Shown: positions 37,169-49,710, numbered from the stretch's first letter. The stretch is DNA of 64,000 bases from Aselliscus stoliczkanus (GCA_033961575.1 CM066735.1:31949501-32013500), one strand, 5' to 3'. Numbers and translations are program-made. The notes: generated from the letters alone by a model not told the origin.

Positions 37169-37877
37169 CAGATAATAACAAATATATTGATAACGATGTG
37201 AAGAAATTCAAAAATGAAAATTTTTAGTAGGAATATAATGTGGTGCAGCTGATATAGAAAACAGTATGGTAGCTCCTCAAAAAGCATGAAATAGAATTAC
37301 CATATGATCCAGCAACTCCACTTCTGGATATATACCCAAAGGAATTGAAAACAGAGTTTCAAAGAGATATTTGTATACTTATGTTTATAGTAGCATTATT
37401 TGCAATAGCCAAAAAGTGGAAGCAACCCAAGTGTCCATTGACAGAATAATGAATAAACAAAATGGGTCCATACAAATAATGGAATGTTATTCATCCTTAG
37501 AAAAGAAGGGGATTCTGAAAAATGCTATGACATAGATGAGCCTTGAACACTAGGCTAAGTGGTGAACCCTATGCTCAGTGAAATATGCCAGTCACAAAAA
37601 GACAAATATGATATTAATCCATTTACATGAGGTGCCTAGAGTAATCAAATTCATAGAGACAGAAAACAGAATGGTGGTGCCACGGGCTGAAGGAAGGTGG
37701 GTAGTGTGGAGTTGTTTAATGGGTATAGAGTTTCAGTTCTGCAAGATAAAAAATCCTGGAGATTTGTTTCACAACAATGTAAATGTACTTAACACTACTG
37801 AACTGTACACTTAAAAACTTTAAGATGATATATGTTATGTTTATTTTACCACAATTAAAAAACACATAGCAAATGAA
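37071..37877 (+). mobile_element. L1 LINE 3' end, sense
   Basis: Begins in distal ORF2 (tgaagtaccacttcacaccc) and continues through accatatgatccagcaactc, ggatatatacccaaaggaat, atagccaaaaagtggaagca and the 3'UTR ending ctgaactgtacacttaaaaa. The TSD acatagcaaataaa / acatagcaaatgaa (37071-37084 and 37864-37877) has one mismatch. ORF2 is broken by stops. An (AAAT)n expansion at 37130-37168 lies inside the element. Confidence 0.9.
37130..37168. repeat. (AAAT)n microsatellite
   Basis: Pure AAAT tetranucleotide run inside the L1 fragment. Confidence 0.95.
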
Positions 37878-38464
37878 TATATACTTTTTTAATGTTCTTT
37901 CTGTGTCTGCAGTAAGACATCTTTAAATTTCCTTCCCTTTCCCTGAAGCTTTCCTTGACAAAAAAGTGTTCAATGACTTCCCTATAGTTGTGTATATTAT
38001 TAGTACTCTCTCCATGGAGTACACATAACCCACAGTGGATAAAACAATCCACGGTAATACATAACAAACAGATGTAAAATTTCATTTCCGTTTTGTTCTT
38101 ACTAAAGGAAGCAATTTATATCTTCTTAACATATAATATACAGATTGACAGACATGCGTGCATACACATACATATGCATAATTTATAAATAAATATATAG
38201 AAACAGGCAGGATGGATACATAATTTTTACTGATGAGGTTGCTAGCTGGATAGATAACTGTCCTATAATATCCATTGTTTATACTATCTCTCTGCCTTAC
38301 TTTGAAAAGTACATGTCTCATTTTCATAATCAAATTCTAGTCTTCTCAATGGTGAGGACTGTGTTTTAGATACTTAAATACTCTAATTCTTTAACTGTGT
38401 TTGTTTGAATTTTAAAAAAAATCTTGATAACATGTTGGACTCTTATAGCATTTCTTGAGTCCTC
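37878..38464. other. unique AT-rich DNA
   Basis: Nothing recognised. Confidence 0.5.
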
Positions 38465-38944
38465 AAAAAATGAAGTGTAGGGCTGGCCCAGTGGCACATT
38501 GGTTAATAGCTGGCTTAGGACGCCAGTGGCCCTGGTTCGGCTCCCACATGTGAGGGCCAGTGACACTGCCCTCTACAGCTAAGATGGTGAACATCAGCTC
38601 CACCTGAAGCTGGGCTGCTGTGAGTCCCTGGGACGGCATAGCTGCAGCCCCTGCTGCAGTGGGCTGCCATAGGCTACAGTGAGTGGCCGGCAGCCAGCGT
38701 GAGCGGCTGGCAGCCAGCATGAGCTGCCAATAGCCGCGGTGAGCGACCATCCAGAGGCCGGCAACCCATCTATCTCATCCAGGAAGAGCGCAATGACGAT
38801 ACCAACATGGGCCAGTGAAGCAATGTCCTCCACAACTAGACTGAAGAAAAAAGGACAGAAACTTGTCCGTTCCCCTTCCTTGGTTCCCCAGCGCTGTTGC
38901 CCTCCTCCAATTCCCCAATAAAAATCTTAAAAAAAAAATGAAGT
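38465..38944 (+). mobile_element. long composite SINE (copy B)
   Basis: The best-preserved long copy. The tRNA-like head (ggctggcccagtggcacatt, ggttcggctcc) runs into gagggccagtgacactgccc and then directly into ctacagctaagatggtgaac. Six 20-bp units fill 38641-38760. A 3' module follows: aacatgggccagtgaagcaa, a C-rich stretch and ttccccaataaaaatcttaa, then an A tail. Perfect TSD aaaaaatgaagt at 38465-38476 and 38933-38944. This is L1-style retroposition of the whole composite as one unit. Confidence 0.95.
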
Positions 38945-41900
38945 CTTATTATGTGCATGGTTTTGATAAATGTAGAAGAGCAAGAAATGCCATATTTTAC
39001 CCTATGTTTTAGAAGAGAATGGCTAACAAGAAATAATAGGCAATATGATCCATATAATAGCACAGAAAGAGTAAGATGCTGGGCTTGGAACCAAGAGAAT
39101 GACAAAAAGGGGAAGTAATAGCCTGCAGGGAAGGATTAAACCATGAACTGGGCATCTGCCCTCCTCAAACACTGGCTGCCATGCTGGCTCCCAAAATCCC
39201 TTTTGTGCTCACTGGCACAAGCATCTCCTATTTAAACTCTGCAACAAGGGGCAGCAAGTGCAGCAACATTCAACTAAACGTGCACCGAGTTCAAATGTTG
39301 GGTTGTTTTTGATTATCTGGCTGTTTTTGAAGTCAAGTACTTGTTTTAGGAAGTGTCCAGCCTGGAACTGTCAAAGCACATGGCAGCTCACCAAGCAGTT
39401 CAAATCCAAGTGCTTTCCTAGCACATCCACCAGAGGATTTTTATTGACTGTTTCTATGATGTATTTTATGTCTGAGAACGTTTTAAAACATTATTCTGTA
39501 ACTAAAAGCATTGCCTCTGCCTTAGGGCCATCTACTTCAGGATGCTGCAAACACTGACAGGAAGGAAATGGCATGTCAGTGTTTCAATTTTTGTTTGTTG
39601 TTCCCCTTTTCCTCAAGTGTTAGATAAAAGTTCTGTAACTCCTTTCCTGAGTAAATACTAATACAGTTGTGCTGCAGTTATTTGAATAATTAGTCAAAAC
39701 TTGACTCTGTATTCTAGCAGTTTATAACTTGCAATTTTAAATTGTAAACCAAATAAACAACTGAAGTACATATATGTAAAATTAAATGTCAATAGTCAAA
39801 GGGAGGGCTACTTAAATTAGTGCGCTCATTATACTGAATTGCTAGAGCGCTGAAGTTTTGGTTTCTATCCACAATATTAAATGGTTCCATAACAATGCTA
39901 CCATCCAATAATCTGAATTAATATTAAGAGCTATTATGTGTAATTTGTGGAAAACTTGATTGTTATTTGATTCTGGGTTACACACCAGATGGGTCCCAGA
40001 TTTGATTTTAGTAGTTTCATGAAAATGTTCTCAGAATACAGATGATACAAATATTTCCCAAGTTTGGCTGCATAACTAGAAATCATCGAATCACTATGTA
40101 TATGACATATGAATCATCAAAACTTTATTGATATTGCTGTCGTTTTTCTGTTTGTTGGTATGTAGAGGAATTTCTGCTTATGAGTCTTTCTTAAAGCTGA
40201 GCTATATAGGAGTGACTAGTCTTTGATTATTAACATCATCCTGAGAATTATAATTTCAAGGTGTAAAAAAATAGTAAACATGATTCATGATAAAAAAAAA
40301 TCTAGGAGTTTTCTCTTATATTTTGGTTTAATTTCACCTAGATTTATTCTGGTTTCTCCAAAATGCAAGACAATGTGAGGGTGGTTGACCCATGGGTAAT
40401 GAGCATAATGTCAGTTTCTATTTGTTCCTTCACAGCACCCTTTCAAGTATAAATGTCTGCATATTCTTGAAGAGAACAGCACTGCTGGTTTCCCTCAGAA
40501 TTTCAAATTTAATGTGTTCAAGTATCTTATCATATTAAAACATAAAATTTTTAAGATACCAGAGACCCTGAAATATTGAACCCCTCAGAAATTTTTAATG
40601 TGTGTACGTCATTGGTTTGAAGAAGGAAATTTAGTCATTTTCCAACAAGTTTTCATATTCTAGATATCTGACTGAATAAAAATCAACACACTCTTTACTT
40701 GCTTCAGCTCCTCCCAGATGGTCTATGAACTGGTAAATGAAAAGTGCCTAGCTTGAAAAAGAAACACATCTTTCTTACTTTCTCCATCATATTACAAAGA
40801 ATTTTGCAGTACAAAATGACACATCAGTCTTTCATTTTGATTTAAGTAAATGCTTGATATTTTTCCTTCTTTCGTTTTTTTTTTTAATATGGCTTATTTA
40901 TGTCTAGTGAGATTAGCTTTTATGTATAAACTGACCCTCTAAAATTGCTTACTCATAATGTGCCACTTGCCTACAGTTAAAGGATTAACTTACTGTATTT
41001 TATGATTTAACCAAATTTTATGAGCATTTACCTGCACTGACATTTTTTAGTGTACATTTAGTGGAAAATTCATGTTACAATCAATTTTCTCTTTAAATCA
41101 ATCATTGTTACATTTCATGTCTACACAGTCTATATTATAAAATCTACAGTGCTGTTAGGTTATTGATAATCTAAAAGTTCTCTTCCGAATTATCATACAC
41201 CCAGAATTTACACCAAAGTGATTAAAATATAAATTTAAAAAATAAAACTAGCACTCTATAGCATTAAGCTACTGATTTACTTACAGTATACCAATTTCAG
41301 TTATGTGAAGGAAAGTGAGCTAATGAGGAAAAAAAAAATCAGGCTTTAAACTATGTTACCAATTATATGAAAAAAATATTATCTATGATGTTCTGGCTTG
41401 TGCCTAAATAGTAATCACAATTTTTATAATTTTTTTCATGTAGATTGGATAAATTATTAATTCTTTCCCAACCTTTTTTTTCTGTTCGCTTTTGAATGTA
41501 TGATGATATTCAAAATCAAAAGTATGACCTATTATATGTCAAAGAAAGCTGAAAAAAGACGAAATGTTTTTAGTGAAGGGATTTGAATACTTGAGTGCTT
41601 ATTATATTTGTATTAACACTGTGCTTTAGACTTTCAGAATAAAGCAAAACTCAAAAAACTGAGGAGTACTATAATTATCTGGAGTATCTACTTTAGGATA
41701 TGGTGAATCATCTCTTCATCTATTTTTCTTTATTAGATACAGTCAACATGAGAGCAGAAGAACCAAGAATACAACTTACAATAAAATGCCACTATGTTCA
41801 AGTTGGTAGAGTTAACATAACAATACACTTTTTTGGAAGACATCTCAAAGTTTTCAGTAATGAAGCAGGCTTCTTTGCAAGATTATTTATGTTGTATGAA

Positions 41901-42321
41901 ATTCCTCTGGTGATAAAGAAAAAAGGGCCTACAATGTTTAAAATCCAAACAAAGCATAGCTCACTAAAGCTGAAATATAGAACAATGTACAAGAAAGCTA
42001 ACAAATTATTTAAGATATAATTTGACAGGAAGGGAAGAGTGAAAGTTTCTATATAAGTAGATGAAAAACAAAGGTCTGCTTTCACACTGGCTATTCCATT
42101 TTGGCCCTTTTTGAATAGTATAAAGCCCAATATAAAAAGTAACCTCAGATGTTTAAAAAAATATAAAGGATATTTTTGCTGTGTTTCCTTAGGGAACTTC
42201 TGTTTAAATATTGTACTTGAATCTTGTCCTTGAAAATGCTGATGTCATCGTTACCATCAGGAGCCTCCTTGGTTTCGTGAGTTCTGAAAATAGAATAGAC
42301 TAGTATTTTTTTTGGACATTA
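38945..42321. other. mostly unique DNA
   Basis: No gene recognised. A GC-richer non-repetitive stretch lies at 39120-39580 (see findings). A plus-strand open frame at 41700-42020 (106 codons) overlaps an equally long minus-strand frame and matches nothing I know. Confidence 0.4.
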
Positions 42322-42776
42322 AAAACAATATTTAGGGCCGGCTGAGTGGCGCATTGGTTAAGACCTGGCTTGGGACGCCAGCGGCCCTAGTTCAGCCTCT
42401 ACAGCTAACAACAGCTCCACCTGGAGCTGGGCTGCGAGCCCTGGTGACAGTGTACTTTGCAGCCCCTGCTGCAGTGGGCTGCCATAGGCTACAGTAAGTG
42501 GCCCGCAGCCAGCGTGAGCGGCTGGCAGCCAACATGAGCTGCCAATAGCTGCGGTGAGCGACCATCCAGAGGCCGGCAACTGATCTGCCTCATCTGGAAA
42601 GAGCGCAATAACGATACCAACATGGGCCAGTGAAGCAACATCCTCCACAACTAGACTGAAGAACAAAAAAAAAGATAACAAATTGTCTGTTCCCCTTCCC
42701 CGATTCCCCAACACTGTTCCCCTCCCCCAATTCCCCAATAAAATCTTTAAAAAACAAACAAACAAACAACAATATT
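42322..42776 (+). mobile_element. long composite SINE (copy C)
   Basis: Head agggccggctgagtggcgca, aagacctggcttgggacgcc. The region after the B box is shortened: cctagttc joins directly to agcctctacagc, so most of the ccacatgtgagggccagtgacac-type segment is missing. The body with 20-bp units (42476-42575), the C-rich segment, ccccaataaaatctttaaaa and a (CAAA)n tail are intact. TSD aacaatattta flanks the element (about 42326-42336 and 42767-42777). Confidence 0.95.
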
Positions 42777-43747
42777 TAATAGAAGTTTAAACTGTAGGGA
42801 GAAAGAATCTCAATATCTATAATTTTAGTTTCTTATGCCCTAAGGTACAAATTAGTGTAGCCAATTAGTTCAGAAATCTTTACTATTGGTGACAATACTT
42901 ACATTAATACATATAATAGCAAATGAACAGAAAAAACACTTTTATTATTATATTAATACTATTAATATTAATAGTAAATTTTCACAGATCTATTTCAGCA
43001 AGAATTAAAGTGTCCAAATCTACTCAGAAAGAAGTTGGGATATTAAAGAATATAAAAGTGTGTTTATAGAACTATTTTTGAGAAATCAGATAGCATAGTA
43101 GAAACAGTGATTGATAGAAACATATCCAATTTCCCTAATTAACAGAATGATAAAGAGGAAAGTGGGAGAAAGAGTGAGAGAATACTTAAAATCTCTAATC
43201 AGAAATGTTCTCAGGATGAATACAGAATTCTGTGGTCACATGTGTTTGTTTGGAAACAAGGGATTCATTTCCTAGACCACTTTTTGTTATTGTTGTTTGC
43301 TCACGTGTTTGTTTGTTTTTATTAATTTCTAATACTTCCTAGCAGAGCAGGTATTTTTGGAAATGCACTTGAATAAAAGATGCTGGAGAAGATAGCCTCT
43401 TAGACTCATTTGAGAAAGCAGGACTTGGGCCTCTACTTAGAATGTAGAAAGTCCCAAGATAAAGTTGATCCCACTTGAAAATAGAGAAAAAGCCAGATAA
43501 TCCAAATATTTATAATTTTTCTTTAGCTCCAGAGAGCTGTAGTAGCAAGGCAATCAAATAAACTAAATTCCAGAGAAACAAGACCCTGCACTAAAGAGAG
43601 ACCACAGGTACTGTTTCAGATCATGTGAGGAATAGATAGATGGATGCCTTAGGAGCAACAAGGAAATCTTTCGTTATTGTGAATAATAATAGGTTAAGGG
43701 GTCATGCCAGAGTGTCATGATTTGAAAATGGTTTGTATTCATTTTAC
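42777..43747. other. unique AT-rich DNA
   Basis: Nothing recognised. Confidence 0.5.
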
Positions 43748-43884
43748 AAAATGACTAAATGATTGGGCCGGCCGAGTGTCATGGTGGTTAAGCGCTGGCT
43801 TGGGAAGCCAGCGGCCCTGGTTCGGGTCCCACATATGAGGGCAAGTGACACTGCCCTCAAAAAAAAAAAAATGACTAAGTGATT
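43748..43884 (+). mobile_element. short tRNA-derived SINE (copy 5)
   Basis: gggccggccgagtgtcatgg, aagcgctggcttgggaagcc, ggttcgggtccc (B box), gagggcaagtgacactgccc, A tail. TSD aaaatgactaaatgatt / aaaatgactaagtgatt (43748-43764 and 43868-43884), one mismatch. Confidence 0.96.
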
Positions 43885-43914
43885 AAATATAATCATACTC
43901 TCTTTACTCAATTT

Positions 43915-44113
43915 AAAATACTGATAAAAATGAGGGCCAGCCGAGTGGCTCAGTTGGGTAAGAGCTCGCTCAAGAGTGCGAGCTGAGCTCTGAGCAACAG
44001 CGGCTCGAGGCCAGCCTGAGCTGAGTTGCCGTTGAGCTGCCAATAGGATGGCAGGATGGCTCAGCTAAAAAAAAAATAAATAAATAAATAAAATAAAATA
44101 CTGATAAAAATGA
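43915..44113 (+). mobile_element. tRNA-derived SINE, second family (copy 2)
   Basis: gggccagccgagtggctcag, ttgggtaagagctcgctcaa, gagtgcgagctgagctctga, gagctgccaataggatggca, ggatggctcagct, then an (AAAT)n tail. Perfect 19-bp TSD aaaatactgataaaaatga at 43915-43933 and 44095-44113. Sister copy at 16881-17049. Confidence 0.96.
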
Positions 44114-44324
44114 AATTCCAAAGTGAGAAAGTTAGAAAACAATTTAAAAAGTACTTAAAATAGTCCTTTTGCCCTAAACACATAACAAATTCAACACTAT
44201 TTACAAAAAGAAACAATTCAAATGAATACAAATGTAGTCTTCCATCTGGCTAGTTATGAATGCTTCAATTCTTTATAAAGGTGATCTTTAGGATTATCTA
44301 CTAACTTCTAAATAGGATGAACAT

Positions 44325-44510
44325 CACACGGATATGAAATACAGTATGGGGAATATAATCATAATGTTGTAAAGAATATGTAAGGTACCAAATGGGTACT
44401 GGGCTTATCAGGGATATAACTTCATAGATTATATAAATGCTTAAACACTGTGCTATACACCTGGAACTAACATAAATTAGCATTGATTGTCAAATAAATA
44501 AATAGGATAA
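44325..44510 (+). mobile_element. L1 3'UTR tail, sense
   Basis: tatggggaatataatcataa, atgggtactgggcttatcag, acttcatagattatataaat, gtgctatacacctggaacta and a final (AAAT)n tail match the L1M 3' terminus. Confidence 0.85.
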
Positions 44511-46987
44511 ATAACTTAAAATTACAACAGTCTACTATATTGAGCCATATTAATCTAATACTATATAATCTATATCAACAGTATTAATTCATGTTTTTGT
44601 GTTTGTGTGTGTTTATATATGTGTGTGTGATGAGAGTACATTATTTCTTTAAAATTCTTTTAGTTTTGGAAATTGGCTACATTAAAAAACAGGATATTTA
44701 GACCTGATGCCACTTAAGTAAACTGCTCAAATTGATTCATTAAAATTGTGTTAAGTAAATACCTTCACAGCATTTTCAATATTTCAGATAAAAATTTTAT
44801 TTAATAGGGAAACATGTTAGATGTATGATCAGACCTCCCAATAAAAGCATTACATCTCAGAACTTTTCCCCTATTAGTAAGAGCAGGATACATTTCTCTT
44901 GGGAGAATTCCAGCCTTCTAGGAAAAGTCTGACTAGTGAAGATGGTCAGAAAAAATACTTGCTTCGTTGAAATGTGTTATTTGTAAATTGTTCAATAAGA
45001 GGCACTGTATATGTGATATCCTATATTCTGTAGGTATTTATGTTCTTTGTCTATTAAAATTAAAATGGAAAAGTAAATCCACCCATAAAAACCCTTATTT
45101 TGCACTGCCTTGGTGCAAAACAATCACTTTTCTATTATCACAAAGTCAAGGATGAAGCTTTTTATCCTAGAAATGATTAAACCCCATGATAAAAATAATC
45201 TGTGTGCCTTGGGAGTTAAGTAATATGATACTATTAGAGATTCCCTGGTGTAAAGCAATAACTGAGAAAAATCCTTGCCCACATAATATGTTATACAATA
45301 TTATCTAATTCCTACATTTGGCTGATAATAGGTATTCTCCGCCCCTCAGGAAATAGTCAAACAAAAAGTATAAATCCATGCTAGATTACATTTGGAAATA
45401 CATGTGAGTTACTAATTGAATACAAAGAAAATTTTGAAAAATTTGTCAAATCAAAATTAATTATTTGCATATGAAACTATTTTTCTAGAAAAAAAAATAT
45501 CGTGTCACTAAAATCATAAACTATGACTAATCATTCTCTGTCTTTTTCAGTTTATAAGGAACCAAACAATATCCATTTCATTTCTACAGTATTTAAAATG
45601 TGAGGAAAAAACAGTAGGCATATCAATGAATAATTTTTGAAAACTTGAAGACATTATAGTAAATTTTATATGAAATTGATTATTCAACAAGGAAAATTAT
45701 AGCATATTGAGAATTATACTGTGTATGTATTTTTCTAAAGTGTCATTTGTAAATAACAATAATTCAGATTCAACTAATTTGGGGAAATTTAAATCTTACA
45801 TTTATGGACTACAAAAAAGTATTTCTCAAAAAAAAGAGATGCACTGTAATATAAGAAAAGTGTTTAGCAATATTATCTTAGAATTATTTACATTTTCTCA
45901 TAGAATTTCTTCTCCATTAAAAATGAAGCATGTATAAGGGCCATTATTTCCACTTTCTGATTTGAAGTGTATGTCAGGTACAAAGTGAAATATATTGGGA
46001 ACATAGTTGTTTGAACAAACTCTATGGAGTTTCTGATTTTCAGAGTAAGTAATGTAGCCCAGAAACAAGCTGACCATGATGTACAGCCCTAACGTATTCT
46101 ACTGATTTAAAAATGATGCTGTTTTTATTTTGTTTCCTTTTTTTCCCCAAATACTGACCAGAAACCTTTCATTTTTCCAAAGGCAAAGTTTAGTAGAAAT
46201 TGAAGGGAGCTGTGTTTTACAAAAAGTAATTGAAATATATTATGTTTTACATAAAGTTTAACTTGCTACAAGTGAATCCAAGAACATAGCACAATATAAG
46301 TGCTGTAAGTACAATATTACTTCTTTAACAACAGATAACTTAATTTGAATATTCACGAAACATGCTCTAGAAAAACTCCAATGTTGGTAAAATAAAAGCT
46401 AAATTGAAAAATACCATGAAAAAGATAAAGTTTGATTGAATATAGGGATTGTAACTGCATCAAGTGGGCATTTTTCTTTAAGTTCTAGATAAACAGACAA
46501 ATAGACAAACAAAAAAAAATAAAATAAAGTCATGCTTTATATCTTTGTGCCTAGCAAAATTTTTAAGAAGGTTTCAGTTTTGATCTTAGCTTCATCCCTT
46601 ATCCAATCTCTGGAGACAAGTAAGACCAGACATTTAGATTTTCTGGCTAGGCCTTTGGTTTTCCTCAAAACCTAGCTCTAGCTAAAATACAGAAGTTGCT
46701 ATGAAATGAAGAAGACAAATTTAAACAAACAAAGCAAATAAACAATGAAGCCGTGAAGACAAGAATCATATTCCTATTAAGGTATAGTGTTCCCAGGGAT
46801 AGGGACATTCTCATATAATCCAGGTTCAAATACAACTTGAAAAAATGTTATTTAGTAAGTCTAAAGGATGACATACCTTTTGACCCTATTAGTCAATCGC
46901 TTGCAAGTTGTGCTCAGTATATATTGAGAGAGTTCTCCACAAAAATTTCAGTCAAAGACAAAATAATGGGAACATAATTTGGCCATA

Positions 46988-46990
<3 letters not shown>
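44511..46990. other. unique AT-rich DNA
   Basis: Nothing recognised. Confidence 0.5.

Positions 46991-47056
<66 letters not shown>
46991..47056. repeat. (TC)n microsatellite
   Basis: About 33 uninterrupted TC units. Confidence 0.98.
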
Positions 47057-47059
<3 letters not shown>

Positions 47060-48679
47060 AACTTTTCTTTCCTGTTATTTGTATGCATGCATGAATGAAT
47101 AGATGAATGAATGAATTATAATTTTGATTTGACAGTTCATTATATTATCATATTTCACTGAATCAAAGATGCACCAATTATAAACCATTATTTTTTTATG
47201 GTATTAAGAAGTTACTCATTTTACTTTTAAAACACTTTGATAGCCAATTTTTGAAATATTTACCTGAGAAAATATGCATTCTATAATTGATGGCATACAA
47301 ATAGAATACAAAATATAGCTCAGTAAAAATATTTGTTTCATAAACTATTCTTATAGGTAAACAGATCATTTCTTGCAAGTATTGAAAGAGTTTTTTTATC
47401 GACAAGTTGCTATATTAAAGATAAGTAAAGACAAGTTTGTATTTAAATAATTTAACAATAATAGAATACCAATACCTTCACTTTGTATGTCAGAAAACAT
47501 ACATAACAGAAAAACACTGGAAGCCATGCTAAAGGACAGGGCAAGGTCAAATTTAATATGATTTGTGACCAAATGAATTATTTGCTTAGGTATTTTTTTA
47601 GTCAGATAATAGTGACCATTTTTATTTCCACAGATCATATATATTCAAAAATGTTAGCCTTTTTATGAGCAAAGTTTATATATTTCATTATAATGTCTGA
47701 ATAAATGACATTTCAAGGTCAAATGATTACTCCATAGTTCAAACTAGTTAAACCTGATTACATTCTCATAGGGAGACTAATATTCCTAATTTGGTGTTTT
47801 CCTCTTCATACATTAGGTTTAAATGCCTTGATTCCCATTGGCAAAACAACTTTAGTAAAGTGTATCAAGGAGGGTAATTTCCCCTGCAAGGATATTAGAT
47901 GTCCAATCGAGCTACACATAAAATAATGGGATTTATGATCTCCCATGATATGTATAGAGATAGGAGCTCCTGAATTGTTGAATTCAGTAAACATTGTCAT
48001 GCAAAGCTCGTCTTTCTACTTCTTCATCTTTAGTACAACAAAATATAAAGCACCATAGTTTCACAAGACATGGGAAGAAACAGCAATGCCTAGTAGAATA
48101 CAAGGATCAAAGGCCTGCTTTTTCCTTGTTTTTATATTATTTTATTTTACTTTTCCCCCTCCCCGCCAAATAAACCCATCTCATAAACTCCCTAACAGGC
48201 CTATCACGGGTCTTTGGTCAGAACAGGGCCACATGCTCATTTAGAAGCATGTCACCACCAAATTAACTTAGATCCGTCAGATATTACACTTTGAGAGAGA
48301 AGGTAAGTAAACTTTGGAATTAGATCCAGGCTCTGCAAGTATGGAAGGAAGAGAAAACAGCTCTAGGCCTGACAGCCATTCAGAGTTTACTTCTGCAACT
48401 CGGTTAATGTTTAAGGACTCTGCTTCTTTAGTTATAAATGGGGATAATATCTTATACTTTACCTATTGTAGACAGTTTGAGGGATTTTACACCGACCATG
48501 GTAAAATATAGGACCACGAGAGGCAGTTACAGTATGGGGCAGCGCTTGAACAGAGTTGCATGAGAGAACAAGTCCCTCACAGCAAAGCTTAAGGACCAAT
48601 TGCCATCTAGAAGAGGAGGTGGGCAAGGGAACTTCTGAGGAGTGCCAGCTTGGAGAAGTGGTTTATGTGCCTAGGTTGG
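47057..48679. other. mostly unique DNA
   Basis: No gene. The stretch 48300-48490 has MIR-like phrases (gaattagatccaggctctgc, taaatggggataatatctta) but they are weak. Confidence 0.4.
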
Positions 48680-49657
48680 ATTATTTGTCATCCTATTATT
48701 GAGTTGTAAGATTTCGTTATGTATTCTAGTTACCAATCCTTTGTAAGATATATGGCTTGCAAACATTTCCTCTCAGTCTGTGACCTATCTTTTCACATTC
48801 TTGACAGCACTTCTTTTGAAGTGCAACCAATTTTAACTTTTTTAAGATCTAATTTATCAATTGTTTCTTTTATTGCTTGCTAGTGTTTCTGCTTCTGTAG
48901 CTAAGAAGTCATCACCTAACCCAAGATTACAGAAATTTACTCCTGTTTAGTTTTTCTTTCTGTTTTTGAAGAGCTTTATAGTACTAGTTCTTAAATTTAG
49001 ATACATGTTCCATTTTTAAGTAGATGTTTTTGTTTCGTGTGAGGCTTGGTATAGGTATCTTTGTCAAAAGTTAATTGACTGTAAATATAGGAGTTTATAT
49101 GACCATAAATATAGGTGTTTATATCTGGACCCTTAATTTTGATCCATTGATCTAAAGTATCTATCTTTATACCAGTGCTGTTATGATTACTGTAGCTTTG
49201 TAGTAAACTTTGAAATCAGATAATATAAGGCCGCCAACATAGTTTTCTTTAGACACTGTTTTGGCCATTCTAAGTCCTTTGAATTTGCATATAAATTTTA
49301 GTCAGCTTGCCTGTTTCTGCAAAAGGGCCTGCTGGGATTTTGACAGGTATTTTATCAGATTTATACATGAATTTGGAGAGAATTGCTATCATTATAATGT
49401 CTTCCAAATCATGACATAGAATATTTCTCAATTTATTTAGAGCTTTCATTTCCTTTAGCAATATTTTCTAGTTTCAGTGTGTACTTGTTTTATTAAATTT
49501 ATTTGTAAACATTTCATTCTTTTTAATGATTTTATGATTGGAATTGTTTCTTCATTATATTTTGGATTGTCCGTTGCTAGTAGTATAGAATTAAAATGAA
49601 TTTTCGTAGGTTAATCTTGTATCCTTGTGACTTTGCCAACTCCTTTATTAGATCTAG

Positions 49658-49710
<53 letters not shown>

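Noticed and set aside
38641..38760. Regular 20-bp repeats as a CRISPR array
   Set aside because: The units are directly abutting with no spacers, and the host is a mammal.
41700..42020. 106-codon plus-strand ORF
   Set aside because: An equally long frame overlaps on the other strand (41798-42130); no homology, start context or splice signals recognised.
42358..42765. 135-codon minus-strand ORF as a gene
   Set aside because: It lies wholly inside a composite SINE and includes its poly(A)-signal region read backwards; treated only as a finding.
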